From contig NZ_CP102267.1 of NCBI RefSeq assembly GCF_025148125.1, positions 2,800,501 through 2,864,500 on the forward strand: a stretch of 64,000 bases of DNA, read 5' to 3'. Position numbers and translations under genes: made by a program. The notes beneath the pieces are model-generated. The model was not told the DNA's origin, searched no databases, and saw nothing but the letters and a program-made list of their open reading frames with translations. Shown one piece after another: positions 1 through 8,738 of this stretch (position 1 is the stretch's first letter; each line of letters starts with the position of its first letter). The DNA comes from Blautia wexlerae DSM 19850 (GTDB lineage Bacteria > Bacillota > Clostridia > Lachnospirales > Lachnospiraceae).

Positions 1-1305
1 TTGCAGATGAAGTTCTCTTAAGTCAGCATAAACACATGAGGTTCTACGCTTTACAGGAGGGACTTTTGCCTCCAGTAAAGACCTTTCCGTTGCCGGAAGG
101 GATTTTAAAAGTTCCCTTATAAAATATCTCGCCCCTATATTATAGGATGCTGACAGGTCACAATTATATCGTTTTCCTGTCTGGAAAGTACAGAGGCTGT
201 GATTTTCCCAGTCACGTGTTACCGCCCCGGAACCATCATAAGCCAATCTGCTGGTATTCCATGCGCAGATCCTGGATACCCGCATCCCTTTCCTGTGTGC
301 CTGATGTTCACAACACTTCTGGATATCTCTTTTTCTCCACAGGTGCAGTTTCTGTTTTTTCTTTCCCGATATCTTCCCCTGCATCTCCAGATACTCGAAC
401 ACGATCACATCTGCATGGTTTTCTTCCGCATATCTTACAATCGCACCTGCAATCTTTTTACCCAGTTCTGTGTTCAGACGTTTCGTATATGCCCATCTTC
501 CCTGTGTCTGCGCAGAGCCATGTTCCCTCTGGGATCTGCGGATCCGTCCCAGTGTGCGGTACATCCGGTCTTTTTCACTGGGATGATCTATGAATCTTCT
601 TCCCAGGACAGTTCCGTCTGCCCGCATGATCGTACAGACTGCATCGGTATTGATCCCTAAGTCCACGCTGCAGATGATCTGTTCTTTCACAGGTGTTTTG
701 GTAAGTGTTACTTCCTCTTTATAGGAAAAACGCAAAAAATACTTCTGGTGTCTCTTTTCCAGAGTCGGGGCAGATGCCTTTTTCCCTGACCAGCATTTTC
801 TCAGATATTCCATATCCGTATGATCCAGACGTACACAGGACCATTTCCAGTCATGACCGTCATAGAGTTTCAGGTATGCTTCGTCTTTCCCTTCTGCGCC
901 TTCACGATACATGACATCACGGTAGAAGACCGGCATGGCGTGGTTTTCATATACAAGCTTTGGTTTCCCGCTCTTTCCGTCGGTCTTTTCCCATAGATCC
1001 AGCCGTGTTTTATAAGAGGATACTGTCCCCAGTGCATGCTGGATGGCAGATCTGCGCAGATAGGAAGGCATCTTTGGGAACCGGATATCAAAATCAAAAC
1101 AGGCATGGTTTTTCTTCGTAGTATGTACCAGATGTTCTGCAGCATTAAAACGCCTCTTTGCATCCGGGATTTCTGCTAATCCTTCCCATACCTTCACATA
1201 AATCCCAATCAGATAGCTGACAGCAGAACGGTAGATTTCCAGTGTCTGGCGGATCGGGATATTCTGTTTTCGTAATTCCACACCATAACTGGATATTATC
1301 TGCAT
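1..1305 (-). CDS. tnpB: TnpB (IS605 OrfB-type) RNA-guided nuclease, 3' end beyond window
   Basis: The frame is open from the ATG at 1305 to base 1 (435 codons, no stop), preceded by an AGGGAGA ribosome site. Members of this family are transposon-encoded RNA-guided DNA nucleases with a RuvC-like fold. The three acidic residues are visible: D215 (SVDLGINTD), E304 (VIVFEYLEMQ) and D383 (YNCDLSASYNIGAR). The CxxC zinc-ribbon pairs usually found between the second and third acids are absent; the stretch reads NTSRLAYDGSG instead. No TnpA (Y1 transposase) is in view. The right end and any guide RNA would lie left of the window. The family call is firm; activity is unknown. Confidence 0.88.
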   Translation of the reverse strand, partial: MQIISSYGVELRKQNIPIRQTLEIYRSAVSYLIGIYVKVWEGLAEIPDAKRRFNAAEHLVHTTKKNHACFDFDIRFPKMPSYLRRSAIQHALGTVSSYKTRLDLWEKTDGKSGKPKLVYENHAMPVFYRDVMYREGAEGKDEAYLKLYDGHDWKWSCVRLDHTDMEYLRKCWSGKKASAPTLEKRHQKYFLRFSYKEEVTLTKTPVKEQIICSVDLGINTDAVCTIMRADGTVLGRRFIDHPSEKDRMYRTLGRIRRSQREHGSAQTQGRWAYTKRLNTELGKKIAGAIVRYAEENHADVIVFEYLEMQGKISGKKKQKLHLWRKRDIQKCCEHQAHRKGMRVSRICAWNTSRLAYDGSGAVTRDWENHSLCTFQTGKRYNCDLSASYNIGARYFIRELLKSLPATERSLLEAKVPPVKRRTSCVYADLRELHLQ

Positions 1306-1399
1306 TTTTATTTCTCCCTGATAACTCTTTTCTCAGATTCTGTTGTTTTTTCTACTACCTATGGTTATATTTTAGCACATATAGTGCCAAAAGTAAACA

Positions 1400-1722
1400 T
1401 GCGTTCTTTCTTTGAGTAAAAAATTTGCGCGTCTAACTCATCACTACTACAATATATTTATGGGTAATCCCCTTACTTCCAGTAAGGATTTATCCATCTC
1501 ATTACTTAAACTGTTAGAATGTAGGATGCAATGGTATATCGACTTCATCACTTGGACCTCGCGTCCGTACTTTAGACTGATAACCGGCTCCTCATTCACA
1601 GTGTTCGTTTTATGCAGGTTGAATCACATTAGGTGCATTCGTGTCACACACAGTAGTTTGAACAGGTAATGAGTAAAACTGGTATTTATCCATTGTAATA
1701 TTTTTTAAGGAGTGATAAATTT
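1400..1722 (+). other. IS110-family left end with possible bridge-RNA region
   Basis: About 320 bases without a credible gene lie directly before the IS110-type transposase start. In the IS110 group the non-coding left end between element tip and transposase start encodes the bridge RNA. Position and length fit, but I did not fold the RNA, and the element tip cannot be fixed because the right half is missing. A good ribosome site (AAGGAG, 1708-1713) precedes the transposase ATG. Between 1306 and about 1400 I see only the tnpB leader. Confidence 0.35.
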
Positions 1723-2061
1723 ATGAACGCAGTAGGTATCGATGTTTCAAAAGGTAAAAGTATGGTTACAATTCTGAGACCATTTGGGGAGATTGTATCC
1801 TCTCCTTTTGAGATTAAGCACACATCCAGTGATATCCATTCACTTATTAAACTTATTCATTCTATCGAAGGTGAATCCCGGGTTGTAATGGAACATACCG
1901 GCCGCTACTACGAAGCACTTGCTCACCAGCTTTCAGCAGCAGATCTCTTTGTCAGTGCTGTTAATCCCAAGTTGGTCAAAGATTTTAATAACGATTCTCT
2001 TCGCAAGATCAAGTCCGACAAAGCTGATTCTGTCAAGATTGCCCGCTACGCTCTAAAGTAA
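1723..2061 (+). pseudogene. IS110-family DEDD transposase, N-terminal fragment
   Basis: The 112 residues match only the N-terminal RuvC-like DEDD domain of IS110-type transposases: GIDVSKG (first D), VVMEHTGRYYEAL (E), KLVKDFNNDSLRKIKSDKADSVKIARYAL (final acids). The family is about 300-420 residues long with a C-terminal Tnp_20 domain carrying a catalytic Ser, and that half is gone. Translation stops at TAA just after the conserved KIARYAL segment and the following DNA does not continue the family sequence, so this is a truncation rather than a lone nonsense change. Confidence 0.85.
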
Positions 2062-2108
2062 CGAGAATGCGACGCGCAATTATTCAAAAATCAAATAGAC
2101 TTTCCAAA

Positions 2109-2176
2109 ACTTCATCTTTAGAAGTATAGTAACAATATTTTTCCTTAAAATCAATAATAATACTTCATCTTTAGAA
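2109..2176. repeat. Pair of 15-bp direct repeats before the XRE remnant
   Basis: The 15-mer acttcatctttagaa occurs at 2109-2123 and 2162-2176, 53 bases apart, immediately upstream of the helix-turn-helix remnant at 2193. Each copy has a TTC-n7-GAA dyad. Spacing and position fit operator sites for the adjacent regulator; this is inference only. Confidence 0.4.
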
Positions 2177-2192
2177 ATTTTCGAGGATCAGA

Positions 2193-2486
2193 ATGATTAT
2201 TTATTGGGATAAAAAAACGAACAGCAAAAACAGAATAGGACAACGGGTAAAAGAATTACGAAAGGCTCATAATCTTACTCAGAAAACGCTCGCTGCCAAA
2301 TTACAACTTGCAGGATATGATTTTAATGATCTGGCAATCCTGCGAATATCTTCTCGGTCTGACGGACGCTCCTGCAAAATAATTCAATTGTATTGCTGCC
2401 CATTCTATGCTAAACTATGGATAGATACTTCTGAACAACATACACTATTTATAAACCGTATGATTGGAGTGATTTTATGGAATTAA
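2193..2486 (+). pseudogene. XRE-family helix-turn-helix regulator, 3' part scrambled
   Basis: Residues 14-50 (NRIGQRVKELRKAHNLTQKTL to DFNDLAILRI) are a clear XRE/Cro helix-turn-helix. After LAILRI the family's recognition-helix exit is replaced by unrelated sequence rich in Cys and aromatic residues, so the gene has suffered a deletion or frameshift near 2345. The GAGGATC ribosome site and ATG at 2193 are intact. The end of the frame overlaps the antitoxin start at 2477, so the remnant may still act as a translated leader for the toxin-antitoxin pair. Confidence 0.6.
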
Positions 2487-2650
2487 CAAAAAAAGTCCCT
2501 ACAACCGATAAAAACCAGGAAAACAATCATCTTCTCCGCATGTTAGACCGGGGAATTGATGATATGGAAGCTGGTCGTGAATTGCCACTGGAAGATGCTT
2601 TTCGCAAAATCACAGAATTAAGGGATGCACGAAGAAATGCAAGAATATAA
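2477..2650 (+). CDS. Small RelB/ParD-like antitoxin
   Basis: This is a 57-codon frame starting ATG at 2477 and ending TAA at 2650, too short to stand out alone but overlapping the following RelE/ParE-type toxin gene by 14-26 bases, as toxin-antitoxin pairs do. It is charged and mostly helical in appearance (RMLDRGIDDMEAGRELPLED, then FRKITELRDARRNARI) with no membrane segment. The C-terminal half resembles the toxin-binding tail of RelB-type antitoxins. The call depends mainly on context. Confidence 0.6.
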   Translation: MELTKKVPTTDKNQENNHLLRMLDRGIDDMEAGRELPLEDAFRKITELRDARRNARI

Positions 2651-2975
2651 AATTATTTTAACCTGGGAAGCAATTTACGATGTCACAGACATTGCAGATT
2701 ATATTGAAGAAGAATTCGGCCAGCAACGTGCTGACCGTTTTCAATCTGATCTGAAAGAACAAATGCAGAATTTAGGCCAGTTCAGTACTGCCTTTCCCCG
2801 AACTCAAATTCTGTACAGAGGATATTCCATACATAAAAGATCTTTTCCGCCATCTATTATTTTTTATATTATAATGGAAGAAACAAAAGAGATTCATATT
2901 CTCCGAGTGCTGCGCCATGAACGAGATTGGGAAAATATCCTGTTGCAAAGATCAACTTATACATATCCAGAATGA
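2625..2975 (+). CDS. RelE/ParE-family toxin
   Basis: The protein has the RelE/ParE plan: a first strand (YKIILTWEAIYDVTDIADYI), a two-helix hairpin (EEFGQQRADRFQSDLKEQMQN) and C-terminal strands ending IHILRVLRHERDWENIL. The R-x-L-RHERDW motif is typical of the family, which either cleaves mRNA on the ribosome (RelE) or inhibits gyrase (ParE). The start is ambiguous: ATG at 2625, or ATG at 2637, which begins nearer the first strand. It is translationally coupled to the antitoxin upstream. The subtype cannot be told from sequence alone. Confidence 0.8.
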   Translation: MHEEMQEYKIILTWEAIYDVTDIADYIEEEFGQQRADRFQSDLKEQMQNLGQFSTAFPRTQILYRGYSIHKRSFPPSIIFYIIMEETKEIHILRVLRHERDWENILLQRSTYTYPE

Positions 2976-3028
2976 ATACCTGGGAGCCGATCAGAGATTT
3001 TTCTGAAAGGCTTCCTTTTTAATTTTAA

Positions 3029-3388
3029 TTACTTCCCACTGTCAATTAAATCATAACTCATATCCAGAAAATCTAGCGTCTTAGCTTCACTGACAGATTC
3101 ATCCAAAAGAATCGTAATCCAGTGTCGCTTATTCATATGATACCCCGGTAAAAATCCATACGTTTGAATTAACATCCCAACCAGATCAGGGTCACATTTT
3201 ACATCCAGGATATTAATTTTTCCATCTTCTTCTAATCCCAGTGTTTTCTTTTCCACTGCCATAATTATAGCATACCATTTTCCATTTTTATGTCGAAGCA
3301 CCGCAGAATCAGGATCTTTTTTCCATAAATATTCCGGTTCCGTTCCATATTGCTCTTTCACATATTGAAAAATTTCCTCACGTTTCAA
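3029..3388 (-). CDS. MmcQ/YjbR family protein
   Basis: The 119-residue protein has the MmcQ/YjbR (double wing, CyaY-like fold) pattern: N-terminal helix MKREEIFQYVKEQYGTEPEYLW, then strands AVLRHKNGKWYAIIMAV and DGKINILDVKCDPDLV, and the diagnostic GFLPGYHMNKRHWITILLD. Members are thought to bind DNA but their role is poorly defined. Length is normal for the family. It is convergent with the toxin gene and unrelated in function to its neighbours; it looks like a passenger gene. Confidence 0.85.
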   Translation of the reverse strand: MKREEIFQYVKEQYGTEPEYLWKKDPDSAVLRHKNGKWYAIIMAVEKKTLGLEEDGKINILDVKCDPDLVGMLIQTYGFLPGYHMNKRHWITILLDESVSEAKTLDFLDMSYDLIDSGK

Positions 3389-3788
3389 ATTTATCCCTCA
3401 CTTACGATTTCTTGCTCTGATTATACGCTATCAGGATTATATTCTCAACCACTTCTCACAGTTCCATTTATGTTTTATAGCTTTTGCATAGCCTGCTTTG
3501 CAGGCTACACCCCAAAAGAAGCAAGCACTGCCAGTGTCATGACAACTGGCTCATTTTGTCAAATTCCCTTTCCGGTTCATTCTACCAAAATGTATCAGGG
3601 AGTATCCCTGGCCCTCTCATATTTTATAATTTCTTAATTTGACGCTTTCACCCAGTCCTGTTAAAATAACTTACAGATACATCTGTCCAAACCAACAAAA
3701 AAACAAGTACCATAACTGTCATAGCCGAACTGGTTAGACAGTTTTTTTGTACTCTTTTTTATAGAAAAAAACGAATTGGAGGATTTCA
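3389..3788. other. 400-bp gap upstream of mobC; candidate oriT zone
   Basis: No convincing gene. It contains a small inverted repeat agcctgc-tt-gcaggct near 3490, an IR acaga-taca-tctgt (3672-3685), and a stem aactgtc (3714-3720)/gacagtt (3737-3743) followed by T7. Inverted repeats just before mobC/relaxase genes often mark a transfer origin in mobilisable elements. The last stem plus T-run could instead be a terminator. No nic site was identified. Confidence 0.35.
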
Positions 3789-4130
3789 ATGAGCAAACGT
3801 ACCAGAATTCATCCCGTACAATTTTATTTGAATGATGACGAACAATACATTTTAGAAGAAAAATATCGTCTTTCCAGGATGAAAAGCAAATCTGCCTTTC
3901 TACGGAAAATGATCTTATATGGATTTGTATATGAAGTAGACTACTCTCATATCCGAAAAATGAATACCCTGCTGGGCAATATCAGCAGCAATTTGAATCA
4001 GATCACCCATCGTATAAACAGTAGCAATACAGTTTACCAAAAGGACCTGGACGATATAAAGGAGTTAATGGAAAAAATATGGCAGTTACAAAAATCCATG
4101 GTATCAAAACAACCGTTGATAAAGCAATAG
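3789..4130 (+). CDS. MobC-type relaxosome accessory protein
   Basis: The 113-residue basic protein begins with a ribbon-helix-helix-like segment (IHPVQFYLNDDEQYILEEKYRLSRMKSKSAFLRKMILYG) and ends in a helix (LLGNISSNLNQITHRINSSN), the layout of MobC proteins that help the relaxase open oriT. An AATTGGAGG ribosome site lies at 3774-3782. It overlaps the relaxase gene by 52 bases, implying coupled translation. It is related in plan to the MobC of the conjugative element at 62.4 kb but is a different lineage. Confidence 0.85.
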   Translation: MSKRTRIHPVQFYLNDDEQYILEEKYRLSRMKSKSAFLRKMILYGFVYEVDYSHIRKMNTLLGNISSNLNQITHRINSSNTVYQKDLDDIKELMEKIWQLQKSMVSKQPLIKQ

Positions 4131-5458
4131 AATACATCTGCAATCCAGATAAAACTGACCAGAATCTATATATTTCTTCCTTTGCCTGCTCTCCCGAAAC
4201 AGCCGCTCTTGACTTTAAATACACTTTGGATCATACACATGACTGCAGAGATCCGCACAATACAAATAAGGCATTTCATCTGATTCAGGCATTTTCCCCT
4301 GGTGAAGTTTCCTATGAAGAAGCCCATCAAATCGGCAGAGAACTTGCGGATCGCTTGCTGGAGGGAAAATACTCCTATGTTCTGACAACACACACTGATA
4401 AAGGTCATGTACATAACCATTTAATTTTCTGTTCTGCAGATAACATCACTTTTTCTCATTACCATGACTGTAAAAAGAATTACTGGAAAATACGAAATCT
4501 CAGCGACACTTTATGCCAGGAACATAACCTGTCCACAATTATGCCAAATGGTAAAAAGGGAATGAAATACAATGAATGGGCTGCAAATAAATCTGAATCC
4601 AGTAAAAAAACGCAGCTGCGAAAAGATATAAACCAGACAATCCGAATCGTTTCCACTTATTCAGAATTTCTTACATTTATGGAAGCTAAAGGATATGAAA
4701 TAAAAAACGCAGAATTTGGCGAAAACAGCAGAAAATACATTACCTTTCGTTCTCCCGATATGTCCCGTCCAGTGCGTGGAAGTGCTAAATCTTTAGGAAA
4801 AAACTTTACTAAGGAACGTATCAAAGAACGCATTAATAATAAGCTTCACAGAACTACTGTTCCTTCTGTTCGTAATAAGTTAATAGACACCAACACTCCC
4901 AATATAGCAGGAAACATTGGACTTCAGAAATGGGCAAATAAGGAAAATTTAAAAATTGTCTCTGCTGAATATAACAAGATGCTCACACATAATCTACATA
5001 ATTTTTCAGAACTTGAAGACCGCATAGCCTTGTTACATATGCAGCAAAAAGAGGTAAATACCTCTGTTGTTTCTCTCGAGTCTCAGATACGTCATCTTCG
5101 AGAAATGCTAAAATATGCCAAACAATATCAGAAAAATAAAATTTACGATGACCATTATAAAAGTTCCAAAGATCCGGATCGTTATTTCCGTAAATATGAA
5201 TCTCAAATTATTCTTTTCGCTGGTGCTGAACATATTTTACAGGAAAATGGCATGGACCTGAAGCATCTTAATACCAATAAGTTACAGGAGCAACTTTCAG
5301 ATCTTATTTCCCAAAAAAAATCACTAAATACTCAATATGTTTCTTTTAAGCAAGAAATAAAAGAGTTGGAATTGATACATCAAAATCTGTCCAAATATCT
5401 CAAACAGGATGCTCCTGAAATACAAAGATCTTCTCATAACAAACTCCCTTCTTTGTAA
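4079..5458 (+). CDS. MobA/VirD2-type relaxase
   Basis: The 459-residue protein has the HUH relaxase core at residues 1-190: AFHLIQAFSPGEVSYEEAHQIG, then the metal-binding triad in HTDKGHVHNHLIFCS (H105, H110, H112, H114). It would nick and covalently bind oriT through an N-terminal Tyr (Y19 or Y31 are candidates). Residues 300-450 are a long charged coiled coil. It is intact and overlaps mobC. Bases 4855-5458 recur almost identically at 19615-20218, where only the C-terminal part remains. Confidence 0.9.
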   Translation: MAVTKIHGIKTTVDKAIEYICNPDKTDQNLYISSFACSPETAALDFKYTLDHTHDCRDPHNTNKAFHLIQAFSPGEVSYEEAHQIGRELADRLLEGKYSYVLTTHTDKGHVHNHLIFCSADNITFSHYHDCKKNYWKIRNLSDTLCQEHNLSTIMPNGKKGMKYNEWAANKSESSKKTQLRKDINQTIRIVSTYSEFLTFMEAKGYEIKNAEFGENSRKYITFRSPDMSRPVRGSAKSLGKNFTKERIKERINNKLHRTTVPSVRNKLIDTNTPNIAGNIGLQKWANKENLKIVSAEYNKMLTHNLHNFSELEDRIALLHMQQKEVNTSVVSLESQIRHLREMLKYAKQYQKNKIYDDHYKSSKDPDRYFRKYESQIILFAGAEHILQENGMDLKHLNTNKLQEQLSDLISQKKSLNTQYVSFKQEIKELELIHQNLSKYLKQDAPEIQRSSHNKLPSL

Positions 5459-5933
5459 AACCATAATAATAGGCAGCGATTTCACTTGCTGCCTAAATTC
5501 CCGTTAAACCGATATCCTACACCTCGTACTGTTTGTATATATAATGGTTGTCCAGGATCATCTTCTATTTTTTCTCTGATATTGCAGATATGTCGCATAA
5601 CCACATTATAATCACCGGAATAAGGTTCATTCCATACCAGATCATAAACCATTTCTTTTCCAAATATTCTACCTGGACTTTTCGCTAAAAGAAGTAAAAT
5701 ATCATATTCATATTTTGAAAGATGAACATCACTATCATTCTTTTTAACAATTCGTTCCTGTAGATATATTTTTAATTCTCCAAACCTTATAATTTCCGGT
5801 ATGAATTGGTTTTTATGTTCCCAGCTAGTCAATATGTTTTCACTTATGCTTCCATTAGCATCTGTGATTCTCTCAATAATTTCTATCTTTTTCACCTTTA
5901 TTGCCTCTACATTATTAATTTTAGATTCTATTT
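4855..5933 (+). repeat. Long direct repeat, copy 1 (about 1,079 bp)
   Basis: This copy covers the relaxase 3' end, the intergenic gap and the whole winged-helix gene. The second copy is at 19615-20693 in the same orientation, offset by 14,760 bases, with scattered single-base differences (for example SWEHK versus SREHK in the regulator). Sequence identity starts abruptly at actgttccttctg and fades around the regulator's promoter. Confidence 0.9.
5482..5895 (-). CDS. Stand-alone OmpR/PhoB-type winged-helix regulator (copy 1)
   Basis: The 137 residues contain only the C-terminal DNA-binding domain of OmpR-class regulators: FGELKIYLQERIV, the HLSKYEYDILLLLAKSPGRIF helix, the recognition helix region SGDYNVVMRHICNIREKIE, and the wing IQTVRGVGYRF. 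There is no receiver domain; residues 1-35 do not resemble one. It is convergent with the relaxase gene, sharing a 23-base gap, and travels with it as a pair in both copies. It probably controls the mobilisation genes; the signal is unknown. Confidence 0.85.
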   Translation of the reverse strand: MKKIEIIERITDANGSISENILTSWEHKNQFIPEIIRFGELKIYLQERIVKKNDSDVHLSKYEYDILLLLAKSPGRIFGKEMVYDLVWNEPYSGDYNVVMRHICNIREKIEDDPGQPLYIQTVRGVGYRFNGNLGSK

Positions 5934-5962
5934 ATCTAAATCTTTTTTCTTTATCTATCCAT

Positions 5963-6001
5963 AAGTCCGCGAATGCTGGAATATCCCGTATTTACGGACT
6001 T
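5963..6001. terminator. Stem-loop with T-run between regulator and integrase remnant
   Basis: Arms aagtccg (5963-5969) and cggactt (5995-6001) flank a 25-base loop and are followed by TTTTTTC on the plus strand. This suits a rho-independent terminator, though the loop is long; it may instead be part of the old element end near the integrase gene. Confidence 0.4.
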
Positions 6002-6103
6002 TTTTTCACTTTTCAATAGGTCGATACCATACTTAACTCCGCATATTTCCGCTTCATTCTGCTTTCAAAAGTAGTAAATCGGTAGTAATCCAGCCTTTTA
6101 CTA

Positions 6104-6268
6104 CTAAGCTACAAATCGCTGTAATTCTGATTTTACCGTTTCAAGTGAAGCGTGAGTGTAGAGGTTCAATGTGATTGTGATATTGGAATGTCCCATGACA
6201 TATTGCAGTGCTTTTGGGTTCATTCCTGCGTTGGCTAACCTTGTGCAGAATGTATGACGCATGACATG
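6104..6268 (-). pseudogene. Tyrosine integrase, C-terminal piece (split gene)
   Basis: Minus-strand translation gives PHVMRHTFCTRLANAGMNPKA, then LQYVMGHSNITITLNLYTHASLETVKSELQRFVA and a stop at 6104-6106. It holds the integrase HxxR motif (HVMRH), the GHS box and the catalytic Tyr (LNLYTH) of Tn916-type recombinases. The 5' continuation is 12.2 kb away, at 18458 and above: joining 18458 to 6264 through the shared CATG restores TPHVMRHTF without gap or frame change. The gene was therefore cut by the element described at 6269-18458. Confidence 0.88.
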
Positions 6269-6392
6269 TGGATGTGTCAAGTATAGGACAAAAAAAATTT
6301 TATTTTTTTCTGCCGAAGACTATCTGACGCTTCCATCAGGTAGTCCCAGCACCTTTATTATCTTTTGATAAGTCATTCTTGTCCTGCTCAAG

Positions 6393-7271
6393 TTATCTCT
6401 GTTCTGAAAAAATATCGTCAAAATTCCATTCGATTTCAATTTCATCCTGACTATGAACACGGATCACCTTGATAACCTCACGCAGCTTCTCTGTATCGAA
6501 CTTCTGAATTCCCAAGAAATCTTTTAGTTTTATTTTATCAGAAAGTTCATTTTGTTCAAGAAGCTTTTTACTATTCTTCGCATCTTCTATCTTTCGTTTT
6601 ATTTCATCCAGCTGTACACTTATCTTTTCAGCTCTCTGCTTATACGAATCACGATCTATACGACCATCTTTGTAATCATCATAGAGTTTCATCTTTTCCG
6701 AGGTCAACTGTCGGCTCTGTTTTTGCAATTCTGTAGTATTGATCTCTTTGTATTCACATTGTCTTTTGGAAGATACTTTCTTTCCTTTTTTCAACATTGA
6801 CGCTGCATACTGACGGACAAGCCCAAGGATATTCTCCTCCATCGGTTCCCTACGAATCACCAGACTTCGGCACACAGGATCACCATTGGTTCTGGCATCT
6901 GAACATTTCAGCAGATGCTCTGTTTCTTTTAACAGAGAATGCCCACAGTTGGCACATATCAGCAAGGCCGGCTGTTTTTTACGTCTTTCCAGAGTAAAAT
7001 TGGTGCGTGATTCTGCAACACTTCTCTTCTTTTTCGGATGCATTTCATTTGCTTTTTCAAACAATTCCCTGTCTATAATTGCCGTATGATGATTTTCCAG
7101 GCGAACCCATTCTGTTTCATCATTCAGAACTGCTTTATGGCCCGTATGCATACTGCAACGTGTTTTGCCCCAGATTCTGGTTCCAATATAAATCTCATCC
7201 CGGACGATTGCCGATACTGTCGTAGGGCTCCAGTGTTTCTTTTTGATCGTGTCAAACCTCTGGAACTGCAC
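6393..7271 (-). pseudogene. Large serine recombinase, C-terminal two thirds
   Basis: The frame encodes the Recombinase domain (KKHWSPTTVSAIVRDEIYIGTRIWG), a zinc ribbon (LICANCGHSLLK with KCSDARTNGDPVC) and a long coiled coil, the C-terminal half of TnpX/TndX-type recombinases. The N-terminal resolvase domain with the catalytic Ser is missing. The frame stays open upstream of the GTG at 7271 (EQKLSRGDQ) and then runs into the carboxypeptidase gene in a different register, so the missing part was replaced by that gene. Not functional as a recombinase on its own. Confidence 0.85.
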
Positions 7272-8176
7272 CTGATCCCCTCTTGATAATTTCTGCTCAT
7301 CACAAGTAGCAATCGCCTGTGCTGCTGATAAAGCACAATCAAGTTATAGTCGTCAGACAGAGAGCCAGTCTTAATTCCGCATACATTTTCGTTGTAATAT
7401 TCGGATGTCGGATCAAGGAAGGCGTTTGTATTCTGCCATATTTGTGTACTGCCATCAGGCAGTGTTGCCGTATAAGTGTTTTGAGATACAATTTCTCTAA
7501 ACCACGAGTATTCCAACAACCGATATACTACTTCTTTCAAATCTAAAGTGGTGGTAAGTGCCTCCATATCAAAACCACTCGGATCATATAAAACTGTGTC
7601 TAAGTACCCCTGCTGTTGCAAATGCAGGTTTAAGTTCTCCATGAAAATCCTCACACGCTCTTGACAGCTTTCTGCTTGCGGCGAAAGTAATCCTCCACAA
7701 TAATCAGCAACCACATAAGCTGCGTCATTCCCTGACGGTACTAACATTGCCGCAAATAGATTGTGTAAAAAGTATTCTTTTTCCTTGATTTGAGCAACAG
7801 ACGAGCCAGGTTTCGTGAGTGAAATAGCACCATAGTCTGCAACAACGATACTATCAAGGTCTGCTAAAGTTGACGCATACTCAATAACAAACAGCTTGGC
7901 TAAACTTGCAGGAATTTGTGGCTCGTTCTCGTTTTTTGAAACAAATATTTCATCATCAGAACAATCCACCAAAATCAGCGATTTTGCATTATAAGAGTCA
8001 GGAAAATCTTCTTTGTAGAGAAAACCATTTATTTTATTCTTTACCTCTCTGAAATTTTCCGGCTGCATTGCCCACGGCACAAACATTATACCTATGCCGA
8101 TACAAACTACAAGCAAAAACAAAAATACTCCAAATCGTTTTTTCTTACGGCGTTTTCTCTGCATATATGTGCTCAC
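7124..8176 (-). pseudogene. D-Ala-D-Ala carboxypeptidase (PBP5/VanY-like role), C-terminus replaced
   Basis: A membrane anchor (residues 15-34) precedes a serine D,D-peptidase domain with all three active-site motifs: PASLAKL (SxxK), VPSGND (SxN) and CGIKTGS (KTG). It would trim the terminal D-Ala of peptidoglycan stems outside the membrane. Native homology ends near LIVLYQQHRRLLLV (about 7300). The last 60 residues are recombinase-gene DNA read in another frame, so the usual C-terminal domain is missing. Since all catalytic motifs precede the junction, partial activity is conceivable. It is the last gene of the 13.4 to 7.1 kb operon. Confidence 0.8.
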
Positions 8177-8207
8177 CTCCCAACACCAAAACTCCTATGT
8201 GCCATTT

Positions 8208-8711
8208 TTAATCGGCATAATTTGCCTGAATACACTCTGTAAATCCAGACGGATCTCCCAACTTAGCTTTATCAATATTATCACGAAGATATTTGCGTGT
8301 GGCGTCATCACAGCGATCTGTTCCCATATAAGGCATATCAAAGGCTTTTTCGAGTTCAGCTAAGGCTTTTGCCGCCCTTTCCGAATTCGTATTGTAAGTA
8401 TCAAGCCATTCCTGCATCCAAGAATATTCCCAAAGGTTAGATGCTCTTGTATCGCCATATCCTATCTGAAAAGACGCTCCCGTATCTTCGCCTTCCAAAG
8501 CATCAGGCGGCGTAAAGCCCTCCGGCCAATTCAAACTCTCAATGGTCGTTAGGTATTCTTCTTCAATGGTAGCAAAGTCCGTGAAACCTCTTGTGTTTGT
8601 GTCGGAGTCCGAAGAAGTGGAGCAGCCTGCCAGCATAATCACCAGCAAAGAAATCATAACACACAATAACAGTCTGTACGGTCTTTCGGATTTTGAGATT
8701 GTTCGTTTCAT
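8208..8711 (-). CDS. Small lipoprotein of the VanRS-linked operon
   Basis: The 167-residue protein has a lipoprotein signal (LLLCVMISLLVIMLAGC, lipobox LAGC) followed by a Ser/Asp-rich linker and a Trp/Tyr-rich domain (SLNWPEGFTPPD, LWEYSWMQEWLDTYN). It is 28 bases from the permease gene and 31 bases from the carboxypeptidase, so co-transcribed. I do not recognise the family; its place suggests a surface partner of the export module or the carboxypeptidase. Confidence 0.75.
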   Translation of the reverse strand: MKRTISKSERPYRLLLCVMISLLVIMLAGCSTSSDSDTNTRGFTDFATIEEEYLTTIESLNWPEGFTPPDALEGEDTGASFQIGYGDTRASNLWEYSWMQEWLDTYNTNSERAAKALAELEKAFDMPYMGTDRCDDATRKYLRDNIDKAKLGDPSGFTECIQANYAD

Positions 8712-8738
8712 TTTGTTTCCTCCTTGAATTGAGTTTTA

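Noticed and set aside
147..914. Overlapping plus-strand frames at the left edge
   Set aside because: They are antisense to the TnpB gene, whose catalytic motifs are visible on the minus strand.
3350..3637. Plus-strand frame of 95 codons before mobC
   Set aside because: No ribosome site; overlaps the MmcQ start on the other strand; composition not protein-like.
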